From: Sulfitobacter sp. BSw21498
GTDB taxonomy: Bacteria; Pseudomonadota; Alphaproteobacteria; Rhodobacterales; Rhodobacteraceae
DNA: 64,000 nt
NCBI RefSeq assembly: GCF_006064855.1
Contig: NZ_CP040753.1
Coordinates: 1,798,001 to 1,862,000, forward strand
Direction of reading: 5' to 3'
Below are positions 45,236 through 53,688 of this stretch, in pieces. The number at the start of each line of letters is the position of its first letter. Within the stretch, counting starts at the first letter, position 1. The notes under the pieces are model-generated. The model saw nothing but the letters and a program-made list of their open reading frames with translations. It was not told the origin of the DNA and did no database searches. The position numbers and the translations under genes are program-made.

Positions 45236-46807
45236 CTACATCACGGCTTCGATCAGATAGGGGCCCTTGTGTGCCAGTCCGGTCTCGATCGCCAGTTCCA
45301 GTGCCGCGCAATCTGTGACCTGCGTTGCCTCCACGCCCATCGATTTCGCCATCTGAGCAAATTCAAGCGTCGGCTGGTCCAGCGACAGCATATCCATCGC
45401 CTTGGGGCCCGCATTGCTGACGCCAACATTTGTCAGCTCGCCGCGCAGGATCTTGTAAACGCGGTTGGCGAAAATCACGATGGTAATGTCCAGCCCTTCG
45501 CGTGCCATCGTCCAAAGCGCCTGAACCGTGTACATTGCGCTGCCGTCCCCGACCAACGCCATCACCTTGCGGTCCGGGCAAGCAACCGCAGCGCCAATCG
45601 CTACGGGCATGCCATATCCGATGGACCCGCCGCAGTTGTTCACCCATGTGTGCTTGGGTGCCCCTGCTGTCGCGGGGAAAAAGGCGCGGCCGGTGGTGAT
45701 CGCCTCGTCGATGATAATCGCATCCTCGGGGATGCTGCGTGCCAAAGCTTGCGCGATGCCGCCGGGTTCCAGCGGGCCGCTGGGTTTGTCCGGCACAGAG
45801 GCCTCTGCCACATGCGCAGGCGCGGTGCCCGTCGCGTCAGCACCGCTGCAAAGCGCTGCCAGTGCCGCTTCGATATCCTGACCGGTGGTGCACAGATTGA
45901 TGATCTGCGTGCCTTCGGCGGTCAGGATGGCGGGCTTGTTCGGGTAGGCAAAGAAACCGACCGGCGCGCGCGCGCCCACCAGTACGATGCGTTTGAACGG
46001 TGCCAATGTCTCTAGCGCCTGATCAATCGGATAAGGCACGCGGTTGACCACGACACGACCCGCCCCGCGTTCCTGCCGCGCATTGGCCCATTCGCTTAGC
46101 AATTTGCAGCCGGTCTTGGCCGCGATCCGCCCTGCGACCTCCAGCATCTCGGCGCTCAGCGCAGCACCACCCAACAGCAGCAAGCTGTCGGGACCGGACA
46201 GCGCGGCGACCGCTTCCTCCAGCGCGGCCTCGTCAAAGGCGGGGCGCACTGCGGGTTCAAGCGCGGGCGCGACCGTGCCGCCCTCGTTCCACGCGGTGTC
46301 ACTGGGCAGCATCAGCGTCGCGACCTGACCGGGGGCCACATTCGCCGCCTGCACCGCACGGGCAGCATCCGCGCCCACATCCGCCGCCGACAGCGACGTA
46401 TGCACCCAATGCGACACGGGCCGCGCGATCCCTTCGATGTCAGACGTTAGTGGCGCATCCAGCTCGATATGCGTGACCGCATGTTCGCCGACGATGTTCA
46501 CCACGCCGGACCCGGCCTTTTTTGCATTGTGCAGGTTCGACAACCCGTTGGCCAAACCCGGCCCAAGGTGCAGCAGAGTACAGGCGGGCTTGCCGGCCAT
46601 ACGGTAATAGCCATCCGCCGCCCCCGTCGCCACGCCCTCTTGCAGGACAAGGATAGACCGCATGCCGGGCACGTGATCCAGCGCGGCAACAAAGTGCATT
46701 TCCGACGTACCGGGATTGGTAAAGCACGTGTCCAGTCCGCTATCGAGTAGCGTTTGCACAAGGCTATCCGCGCCGTTCATCTTGTCCGTATCCGTTTGAT
46801 CGTTCAT
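45236..46807 (-). CDS. Thiamine diphosphate-dependent enzyme, acetolactate synthase/benzoylformate decarboxylase-like
   Basis: This protein of about 523 residues has the three domains of the pyruvate oxidase/decarboxylase family. The catalytic Glu lies in LVLQEGVATGAADGYYRMAG and the TPP/Mg motif is GDGSAMYTVQALWTMAR...ITIVIFANRVY. The start at 46807 has AAGGA before it; an in-frame GTG at 46825 overlaps the upstream ligase stop. No small regulatory subunit follows, so biosynthetic acetolactate synthase is unlikely. Coupling to a CoA ligase suggests a 2-keto acid or CoA-thioester substrate, as in oxalyl-CoA decarboxylase or 2-hydroxyacyl-CoA lyase (inference). Confidence 0.82.
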   Translation of the reverse strand: MNDQTDTDKMNGADSLVQTLLDSGLDTCFTNPGTSEMHFVAALDHVPGMRSILVLQEGVATGAADGYYRMAGKPACTLLHLGPGLANGLSNLHNAKKAGSGVVNIVGEHAVTHIELDAPLTSDIEGIARPVSHWVHTSLSAADVGADAARAVQAANVAPGQVATLMLPSDTAWNEGGTVAPALEPAVRPAFDEAALEEAVAALSGPDSLLLLGGAALSAEMLEVAGRIAAKTGCKLLSEWANARQERGAGRVVVNRVPYPIDQALETLAPFKRIVLVGARAPVGFFAYPNKPAILTAEGTQIINLCTTGQDIEAALAALCSGADATGTAPAHVAEASVPDKPSGPLEPGGIAQALARSIPEDAIIIDEAITTGRAFFPATAGAPKHTWVNNCGGSIGYGMPVAIGAAVACPDRKVMALVGDGSAMYTVQALWTMAREGLDITIVIFANRVYKILRGELTNVGVSNAGPKAMDMLSLDQPTLEFAQMAKSMGVEATQVTDCAALELAIETGLAHKGPYLIEAVM

Positions 46808-46821
46808 GAATTTTTCCTTGT

Positions 46822-48390
46822 TCACGCAGAGACCGCCGCCCAGAAGGGCGCACGCAACTCTTTCTTGAGGATTTTCCCGATAGAGCTGCGCGGCAGCTCG
46901 TCCCGCAGCTCGACCGCCGACAGACGCTGGCTTTTGCCCAGTTTGGCATTGGCGTCCGCGCAGACGTCATCGCCCGAACGTGTCGCCCCTTCGCGCAGCA
47001 CAACCAAACCATAAGGCGTTTCACCCCATGCCTCAGATGGCACACCGATGACCGCGGCATCGATCACATCCGGGTCCGCCAGCAGCGCCAGCTCAAGATC
47101 GTCAGCATAGATGTTCAACCCGCCCGAGATGATCATATCTTTCTTGCGGTCCGACAGGATCAGAAAGCCGTCGTCGTCAAAGCGCCCCATATCACCCGAG
47201 CGGAAGAAGACGTTGCCCGCTTCGTCACGCCAGATGTAATCCGCTGTCAGATCATCGCGCCCGAAATAGCCCGCCATCATCGTTGGACCACGGCCGCAAA
47301 TCTCGCCCACCTCGCCCTTGGGGACCTCTTTGCCGGTCTCGTCAATCAGGCGAATTTCATTGCCCGGCGCAGTCTGGCCCACCGTATGCAATTTATCGGG
47401 ATGTTCGGCAGAGTTCAGCACCGTGACCCCGCCCCCTTCGGTCAGGCCATAGTATTCAAGCAACTTACCGGGAAACCGTGCCAGCACGTCGGCCTTGACC
47501 TCGGCCCGCAGCGGCGCGGAGGTCGAGAATTTGACCTGCATCGACGACAGATCAAACTGGTCAAAATCGGGCACATCCATGATGCGTTTGTACTGCACAG
47601 GCACCAGCATCGTGTGGGTGATCTTTTCACGCTGCACGATCTCGAGGTAACCACGTGCGTCGAATTTCGGCATCAGATACACCGTGGACCCGCCGTAAAG
47701 CGTGGGCAGGAACGACACGATCGTCGTGTTGGAATAGAGCGGCGTCGACAGCAGAGTACGCGCATTATCGTCATATCCGTTGGGCGACACACGATCCATT
47801 TGCGCGGACCGCATCCAGTGGTTGTGCAAGATGCCCTTGGGCGTCCCCGTTGTGCCCGAGGAATAGATCAGGTTGAACGCATCCGACATCTCGGTCTTGA
47901 TTTCGGGGTCGGTGTCAGACGCCGCGGCGACCGCCGGTTCATAGGGGTCGAACGCGGGGTGGTCAAAATCAATGGCAAACCGTGCCAGATCCAGATCAGC
48001 AACGAACCCGTCGACCAGTTCAAGGTATTGCGCCGCGACAAAGATCGCACGCGCGCCGCAATCGGTTAGCATCTTTTGCAGCGCGTCGGGCGACGCCATC
48101 GTAGACAGCGGCGTCACACAGGCCCCCGCCCGCAGGATGCCCATAAACAGCTCTGCATAAGGAATGGAATTAGGAGAGATGATTGCGATGTTATCGCCCT
48201 TGCCCACCCCCAGCGACAGCAGCAGATTGGCGATCTTGTTGATGCGCTGGTCGAATGCCCCCCAGCTGACGGTCTTTGCGTCACAGACCAGCGCGGGTTT
48301 GTCCGGATGCGCTTTGGCGTTGCCACGCACGACCTCGACGATGGTTTGCGTGGGTGTGTTTGCCGGTGCCGGCGGATTGATCGGTATCAT
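46822..48390 (-). CDS. AMP-dependent acyl-CoA synthetase
   Basis: This 522-residue class I adenylate-forming enzyme has the motifs LIYSSGTTGTPKGILHNH, YYGLTEGGGV, SGDMGRFDDDGFLILSDRKK and the catalytic Lys in RSSIGKILKKEL. It makes a CoA thioester from an acid of unknown chain. It is the first gene of a two-gene operon whose second gene, the TPP-dependent enzyme, starts next to its stop. The pair probably performs activation followed by C-C bond cleavage or formation. Confidence 0.87.
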   Translation of the reverse strand: MIPINPPAPANTPTQTIVEVVRGNAKAHPDKPALVCDAKTVSWGAFDQRINKIANLLLSLGVGKGDNIAIISPNSIPYAELFMGILRAGACVTPLSTMASPDALQKMLTDCGARAIFVAAQYLELVDGFVADLDLARFAIDFDHPAFDPYEPAVAAASDTDPEIKTEMSDAFNLIYSSGTTGTPKGILHNHWMRSAQMDRVSPNGYDDNARTLLSTPLYSNTTIVSFLPTLYGGSTVYLMPKFDARGYLEIVQREKITHTMLVPVQYKRIMDVPDFDQFDLSSMQVKFSTSAPLRAEVKADVLARFPGKLLEYYGLTEGGGVTVLNSAEHPDKLHTVGQTAPGNEIRLIDETGKEVPKGEVGEICGRGPTMMAGYFGRDDLTADYIWRDEAGNVFFRSGDMGRFDDDGFLILSDRKKDMIISGGLNIYADDLELALLADPDVIDAAVIGVPSEAWGETPYGLVVLREGATRSGDDVCADANAKLGKSQRLSAVELRDELPRSSIGKILKKELRAPFWAAVSA

Positions 48391-48491
48391 ATCACTGTCC
48401 TGAAATAGTTCTCTCCCCGCTGCGGAACACCGTTCCGCAGCCCCTGACAGCAGTAGTAACGATCAATCAGAAACTTGCAAACGATGGGTGA

Positions 48492-50219
48492 CTACGTGGC
48501 AGCTTTTCCCAAGGCGACATAGGCTTCATGCTGGGAAAGGAACACGCTTCCTGTCAAATCAGAGATGAAGTGCTGCTTTTTTAGGCGGTCCATGACCGGG
48601 CCTTTGACCTCGGACAGGTGCAGCTTGATCCCCATATCCCGCAACCTTGTATTGATCGCCTCGAGCGATTCCAGCGCGCTAAAGTCGATCTCGTTGATGG
48701 CAGAGCACATCAATACCACGTGGCGCAGGCAGGTATCTCCGGCCAAACGGTCATAGATGCGATCCTCGAGGAAACGCGCGTTGGCGAAATAGAGGCTCTC
48801 GTCGATGCGCAGGGTCAGCACGGTCGGGCAGGTTTCAACGTCGTGGCGGTTAATATTTCGAAAGTGTTCGGTGCCAGGCACCAGCCCCACCTCGGCAATA
48901 TGGGGTTTGGTGGTCTTATAAAGATGCAGGAAGATCGACAGGACCACCCCGCACGTGACCCCCAGTTCGACTCCGCTGCCCAAAGTGATCAGCATGGTGG
49001 TCAGAACGGCGGCGAAGTCAGACTTGGAATAGGACCATGACTTTTTCAAAATCGTAAAATCAACCAGCGTCAGGACAGCAACAATGATCGTCGCGGCCAG
49101 TGTCGCTTGCGGTAGAAAGAACACCAGCGGCGTCAGCGCCAATGCGGCGATGGCCAGCCCCACGGCGGTATAAGCCCCCGCCGCCGGTGTCTGCGCGCCT
49201 GCGTCAAAGTTTACCACCGACCGCGCGAAACCGCCCGTGACCGGATAGCCGCCGGTAAACGCCGCCCCGATATTTGCGGCCCCCAGCCCGATCAGCTCTT
49301 GGTCCGGATTGATGCGCTGCCGCTTCTTTGCGGCAAGGGTCTGAGCGACCGATATCGATTCCACAAACCCGATGACAGAGATCAGGAACGCGGGCAGCAG
49401 CAGGTTGCCCATCAGGTCGAACGACAGATCCGGCATCGTCAGCGGCGGCAGGCTTTGCGGGACAGCGCCCACTATTTTGACGCCCTGCCCCGCGAGATCA
49501 AAGAACCAGACCGCCACCGTTGTGGCAACGACAGCCGCCACCGGCCCCGCCTTGGTCGCCACATCCGCCGCCCGCGGGCCGACACCGCGGGCACGCAAAA
49601 ACGGCTTGAGCCCCTTGCGCACCCAGAACAGGAACAGCGTCGCTGACACGCCGATGGCGACCGTCGTCCAGTTCACATTGCCCAGATTGGCCCAGATCGA
49701 CATCAGCAGCTCTGCCAGATTGCCGCCCGTGGCATCAATGCCCAGAAGGTGTTTGATCTGGCTGGCCGCAATGATCACGCCTGAGGCGGTGATAAACCCC
49801 GAGATGACGGGGTGTGACAAGAAATTCGCCAGAAACCCAAGCTTGAACACCCCCATCACCAGAAGCATGACACCCGACAGCAACGCCAGCGTCAGCGCTG
49901 CGACGGCATAGCCCATCGTGCCCTGATCAGCGATGTTGCCCAAGGCAGCCGCCGTCATCAGTGACACCACCGCCACAGGCCCCACCGCCAGCGCACGGCT
50001 GGTCCCAAACACCGCATAGAGCAGGATCGGCGCGATGGACGCATAAAGCCCCGCCTCGGGCGGCAGTCCGGCCAGCAAGGCGTAAGCGAGAGACTGCGGG
50101 ATCAGCATGATCGTGACGATCACCGCCGCCATCAGATCATTGGACAAAGCCGACTTGTCATAGTCGCGCCCCCAGTCGAGGACGGGCAAATACCGGCGGG
50201 CAGCTGAAGGGATACGCAC
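48492..50219 (-). CDS. SulP family anion transporter with STAS domain
   Basis: This 575-residue inner-membrane transporter has ten or more hydrophobic segments and the SulP signature (VTIMLIPQSLAYALLAGLPPEAGLYAS). The C-terminal STAS domain (about 455-555; LTLRIDESLYFANARFLEDR) is intact. It is translated from a GTG directly behind the persulfide dioxygenase gene, so the two are cotranscribed. In this sulfur-oxidation context a role in sulfate or sulfite movement is likely; bicarbonate is an alternative for the family. Confidence 0.9.
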   Translation of the reverse strand: MRIPSAARRYLPVLDWGRDYDKSALSNDLMAAVIVTIMLIPQSLAYALLAGLPPEAGLYASIAPILLYAVFGTSRALAVGPVAVVSLMTAAALGNIADQGTMGYAVAALTLALLSGVMLLVMGVFKLGFLANFLSHPVISGFITASGVIIAASQIKHLLGIDATGGNLAELLMSIWANLGNVNWTTVAIGVSATLFLFWVRKGLKPFLRARGVGPRAADVATKAGPVAAVVATTVAVWFFDLAGQGVKIVGAVPQSLPPLTMPDLSFDLMGNLLLPAFLISVIGFVESISVAQTLAAKKRQRINPDQELIGLGAANIGAAFTGGYPVTGGFARSVVNFDAGAQTPAAGAYTAVGLAIAALALTPLVFFLPQATLAATIIVAVLTLVDFTILKKSWSYSKSDFAAVLTTMLITLGSGVELGVTCGVVLSIFLHLYKTTKPHIAEVGLVPGTEHFRNINRHDVETCPTVLTLRIDESLYFANARFLEDRIYDRLAGDTCLRHVVLMCSAINEIDFSALESLEAINTRLRDMGIKLHLSEVKGPVMDRLKKQHFISDLTGSVFLSQHEAYVALGKAAT

Positions 50220-50223
50220 CCGC

Positions 50224-51108
50224 TTACAACCCGTTCACCGGCACCTTGAGCATTAAATTTCCATCCTTGTCGCGCGGCATATGCCCTGCGCGCATGTTCA
50301 CCTGAAGCGACGGGATGATCAGTTTCGGCATGGCAAGCTGCGCGTCACGTTCGGTGCGAAAGGCAATGAATTCGGCGCGGGTTTTACCGCCGCCCACGTG
50401 GATGTTGTGCGCCTTCTCGTCGCCCACCGTGGTCTCCCACTGTATATCGCGGCCGTTGGGGCCATAGTCGTGGCACATGAACAGGCGCATATCTTCGGGC
50501 AAGGATAATACCTTTTGGATGCTGTCATACAGCTCTCCGGCGTCGCCACCTGGGAAATCCGCGCGGGCGGAGCCACCGTCAGGCATGAAAAGCGTATCGC
50601 CCGTGAAGGCCGCGTTGCCCATGACATGCACCATACAGGCGGGCGTATGGCCGGGGGTGTACATCGCGAAACACGCCATACCGCCAACGCGGTAGCGGTC
50701 GCCGTCCTTGAACAACGCATCGAACTGCGACCCGTCGCGCTGAAATTCGGTGCCTTCGTTGAACACTTTCCCAAAGGTGTCCTGCACGGTCATGATCTGC
50801 TCTCCGACGCCGATCTTGCCCCCAAGCTTTTGCTGGATGTAGGGCGCGGCAGACAGGTGGTCGGCGTGGACATGGGTCTCTATGATCCACTCCAACGCAA
50901 GGCCCTGCGCTTCAACCTCGGCGATCAGCTTGTCCGCGTGGTCATAGGTGATCCGTCCGGCGGCATAATCGATATCCATGACTGAATCGATGATTGCACA
51001 GGCGTTGGAATCCGGATCGCGGACAATATAGCTGATCGTATTCGTCACCGGATCAAAATGCCCCGACACGATAGGGGTGACATCCATATTTACAGGGTAC
51101 TCAGTCAT
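50224..51108 (-). CDS. ETHE1-like persulfide dioxygenase (metallo-beta-lactamase fold)
   Basis: This cytoplasmic non-heme iron or zinc protein of about 294 residues has the motifs IETHVHADHLSAAPYIQQKL, MYTPGHTPACMVHV, FTGDTLFMPDGGSARADF and LFMCHDYGPNGRD. This is the persulfide dioxygenase/Blh branch, which turns glutathione persulfide into sulfite. ATG 51108 is preferred because GGAG lies at good spacing and because a likely operator (51178-51193) covers the alternative ATG at 51183. It is followed by a SulP transporter. Confidence 0.87.
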   Translation of the reverse strand: MTEYPVNMDVTPIVSGHFDPVTNTISYIVRDPDSNACAIIDSVMDIDYAAGRITYDHADKLIAEVEAQGLALEWIIETHVHADHLSAAPYIQQKLGGKIGVGEQIMTVQDTFGKVFNEGTEFQRDGSQFDALFKDGDRYRVGGMACFAMYTPGHTPACMVHVMGNAAFTGDTLFMPDGGSARADFPGGDAGELYDSIQKVLSLPEDMRLFMCHDYGPNGRDIQWETTVGDEKAHNIHVGGGKTRAEFIAFRTERDAQLAMPKLIIPSLQVNMRAGHMPRDKDGNLMLKVPVNGL

Positions 51109-51177
51109 TGTCATCCGCTCCACTTGCGTTTGGCCGGCCCGAAATGCAGGCTTGCCATCAGTCTTCGAGTCGAACAT

Positions 51178-51193
51178 ATTCATACTATGGAAT
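51178..51193. promoter_or_regulatory. ATTC-N8-GAAT palindrome, candidate SoxR/SqrR operator
   Basis: A perfect match to ATTC-N8-GAAT lies between the divergent persulfide dioxygenase and metallo-beta-lactamase genes. As I recall it, this is the box of the persulfide sensor SqrR of Rhodobacter capsulatus and similar to BigR sites. An identical-format box lies upstream of soxX, and a SoxR/SqrR-type protein is encoded at 60889-61233. Confidence 0.65.
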
Positions 51194-51214
51194 TCTTAGT
51201 GAGGGAAGCGGATT

Positions 51215-52126
51215 ATGAGACTTGACCGACGCAGTTTCTTGCAGCAAAGCGCTGCGACATTCGCCTTGGCGGGTCTGGCCCACCCCGCCCTCGCGCGCAT
51301 CACCATCGCAGAGATGACGCTGGATGTTGTCAGCGACGGCCACCTAGAGCTGCCCGGCAGTTTTGCCTTTGAGGGACTACCCAAGGATGATCTGATGCCG
51401 GTGCTGCAAGCTCTTGACCAACCCTATGATCCGCTGACCCCACCTTGCAACCTCAGTCTGCTGCGCGGCAACGGGCGTACCGTGTTGTTCGACACGGGCG
51501 CAGGAACGGGCTTTATGCCAAGCGCAGGCAAGCTGCCTGACACGCTCAATGCCCTTGGCGTTGCCCCCGAAGAGATCACGGATGTCGTGTTTACCCACGG
51601 CCACCCCGACCACCTGTGGGGCGTGCTGGATGATTTCGACGATCCATTGTTCGCCAATGCCGGCTATCATATAGGCCAGGAAGAATGGGCGTATTGGACC
51701 GACCCCAACACCGTCAGCACCATCGGTAGCGCCCGCCAGTCCTTTGCCGTGGGCGCGGCACGCCGGCTAGAGGTCATTGCAGAACGGATGCAGTTTTTTA
51801 CCGACGGGGCAGAGGTCCTGCCCGGCGTCGGGGCGCGGCTGACGGCGGGGCACACGCCCGGACATATGTCGTTCGAAGTGCGCGCCGGTAACAGCGCAGC
51901 GATGATCGTGGGCGATGCCATCGGCAATGACCATATCGCGCTGGCCCGTCCGTCTTGGGAGGTGCCATCAGACCAGAACCCCGAAGAGGCCGCGCGTACG
52001 CGGGTCGGCTTGATCGGCGATCTTGCCGCTTCACAAATGCCGATTGTAGGGTTTCACCTTGGGCAGGGCGGTATGGGGCGGATCGACAAAAGCGCCGAGG
52101 GTTTCGCGTTTATCCCCGACACCTAA
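51215..52126 (+). CDS. Tat-exported metallo-beta-lactamase fold hydrolase, SoxH-like
   Basis: This 303-residue protein has a twin-arginine signal (LDRRSFLQQSAATFALAGLA, cleavage near ALA). The zinc motifs are VVFTHGHPDHLWGVLDDF, TAGHTPGHMSFEV and IVGDAIGND. It belongs to the periplasmic metallo-hydrolase group that includes SoxH of sulfur oxidisers; the reaction is not known. It is divergent from the persulfide dioxygenase gene with a shared candidate SoxR box, and convergent with the DUF302 gene. Confidence 0.82.
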   Translation: MRLDRRSFLQQSAATFALAGLAHPALARITIAEMTLDVVSDGHLELPGSFAFEGLPKDDLMPVLQALDQPYDPLTPPCNLSLLRGNGRTVLFDTGAGTGFMPSAGKLPDTLNALGVAPEEITDVVFTHGHPDHLWGVLDDFDDPLFANAGYHIGQEEWAYWTDPNTVSTIGSARQSFAVGAARRLEVIAERMQFFTDGAEVLPGVGARLTAGHTPGHMSFEVRAGNSAAMIVGDAIGNDHIALARPSWEVPSDQNPEEAARTRVGLIGDLAASQMPIVGFHLGQGGMGRIDKSAEGFAFIPDT

Positions 52127-52141
52127 GCACGCAGCCGACGT

Positions 52142-52579
52142 TCAAAATCCGTCAAGCGCGCTTTGCGTGATCTCGTCCAGCAAGCTCTGGACCTCTTGCA
52201 TCGGGCCGTCAGGATAGGTCGGGTAGCCGACAGCGACTTCACCCTCGATATCCGTGACAAAGATACTGTAGGGGCAATGTGCGATGTTCATCGGATCTGC
52301 CTCCATCATCTTGCGTGACACCACGGCAGAGCAGAACAAAAACACATCCGCCGCGCGAAAAATCTCTACGTCGCTGCCAACATCCCGAGCTGTGCGGGCC
52401 AGCATCTCGCCCGTGTGGCTGACGTGATCAATCACCAGCCCCTTGCCGACAATCGCGTTCTCAACCGCGAATGTCGCATCGTCAAAGCTGCCATCATAAG
52501 GGTAGGTCACCGCCTGATCCTGCGCGGCCAGCGGGGCCGCACTTAGGCAAAGGGCGGCGGCAATAAGCATCGATTTCAT
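52142..52579 (-). CDS. DUF302 family periplasmic protein
   Basis: This protein of about 145 residues has a Sec signal peptide (MKSMLIAAALCLSAAPLAA) followed by one DUF302 domain (FDDATFAVENAIVGKGLVID, IAHCPYSIFVTD). The ATG at 52579 has an AAAGGA site; the frame is open upstream into soxD. DUF302 proteins accompany sulfur-oxidation genes in several bacteria but their biochemical role is not established. It is the last gene of the soxBCD transcription unit. Confidence 0.82.
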   Translation of the reverse strand: MKSMLIAAALCLSAAPLAAQDQAVTYPYDGSFDDATFAVENAIVGKGLVIDHVSHTGEMLARTARDVGSDVEIFRAADVFLFCSAVVSRKMMEADPMNIAHCPYSIFVTDIEGEVAVGYPTYPDGPMQEVQSLLDEITQSALDGF

Positions 52580-52650
52580 ACTCTGTCCTTTCGTGACGGG
52601 CACGCCCTTAGTGTAGTACCGAAAGGCCGCGCCGCCAATCGGGCGCAGGA

Positions 52651-53688
52651 TCAAGGCGCCGGAAAGCTCTTGAGATAGGCGATCACTGCCTCGATCTCGG
52701 CATCGCTTTTCAAACCCGCAAACCCCATCTTGGTCCCCTTGATGAACCCGCGTGGCGAGGTCAGGAAGGCGTCAAGCGTCTGGGGTGTCCAGACCAATCC
52801 TTCGTCGGCTTGCGCCGTCAGTGCACGCGAATATTTGAACCCGTCGACCTGCCCCGCAGGCGCATCAACGATCCCGTTCAGAACCGGACCCGCGCGGTTC
52901 TTCGCCCGCTCGCCCAGTTGGTGGCAGGCTTTGCATTTGCGAAACACCAGCTCGCCATCGGCAAGCAATTCCGGGTCGACGGAGGCCTCTATCGGCGCGT
53001 CCTCGGCCACTACAGGTGTCTCTTGCTGTGCTGTATCCGCGGCCGTATCCGCGACCTCATCCTTGGGCGTCACATCCAACGCCAGCGCACGCATTGTCAC
53101 CTCTACGCTGTCTTTGCAGCCGGTCATACAGGGTTCGGCGCGCCATAGGCCAAGCTCTGCGGTTTCGCGGTCGTCACGGATAAAGCCGTCAGCATTGGGC
53201 ATCTCGACAGAGGTAAAGTTATCCTTCGTCAGCACGAAATCCTCGTCCACTAAATCGTTGGAATACAGGATATAGGCCACGATGCTATAGACCTCGTCCA
53301 CTGTCAGCGTCCCTGCATCGCCGTAAGGCATGGACCGGCGGATATAGTCGAAACTGGTCGATAGATGCGGCCAGTAGGACCCCACCGTTTTGACCGGATC
53401 AGCATCAGCAAGCGTGTCTTGTCCGCCCGCCAAGGCTGGCCAGTTTCCGCGCCCCTCGGCAAAGTCCCCATGGCAGGCAGCGCATTTCTCGGTAAAGATT
53501 TCCTCGCCCGTGAGGGCATCCCCCTGCCCTTGCGGTAGATCGCTTCCATCGGGGTGCACATCGATATCCCACGCTGCGATTTCCTCGGGCAGCGCTGCAC
53601 GGCCTAACCCGTAAGGGGCCGCACCCACGGGCAGCGCGATAACCGATGTGCCCAAACACAGGGCGATGGCCTTAAGATACTTCGACAT
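52651..53688 (-). CDS. soxD: Sulfur dehydrogenase cytochrome c subunit SoxD
   Basis: This diheme periplasmic cytochrome c of about 345 residues partners SoxC. It has a Sec signal peptide (AIALCLGTSVIALPVGA) and two CxxCH sites, CAACH in the N-terminal domain and CKACH in the C-terminal domain. The two domains are joined by an acidic, Ala-rich linker (about 215-245). The complex takes six electrons from the sulfane sulfur on SoxY. The start at ATG 53688 has GGAG upstream and overlaps the soxC end. Confidence 0.95.
   Translation of the reverse strand: MSKYLKAIALCLGTSVIALPVGAAPYGLGRAALPEEIAAWDIDVHPDGSDLPQGQGDALTGEEIFTEKCAACHGDFAEGRGNWPALAGGQDTLADADPVKTVGSYWPHLSTSFDYIRRSMPYGDAGTLTVDEVYSIVAYILYSNDLVDEDFVLTKDNFTSVEMPNADGFIRDDRETAELGLWRAEPCMTGCKDSVEVTMRALALDVTPKDEVADTAADTAQQETPVVAEDAPIEASVDPELLADGELVFRKCKACHQLGERAKNRAGPVLNGIVDAPAGQVDGFKYSRALTAQADEGLVWTPQTLDAFLTSPRGFIKGTKMGFAGLKSDAEIEAVIAYLKSFPAP

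Noticed and set aside
45236..46807. Biosynthetic acetolactate synthase (ilvB/ilvI)
   Set aside because: No small regulatory subunit gene follows and the gene is coupled to a CoA ligase, so the generic family name was not turned into a gene symbol.
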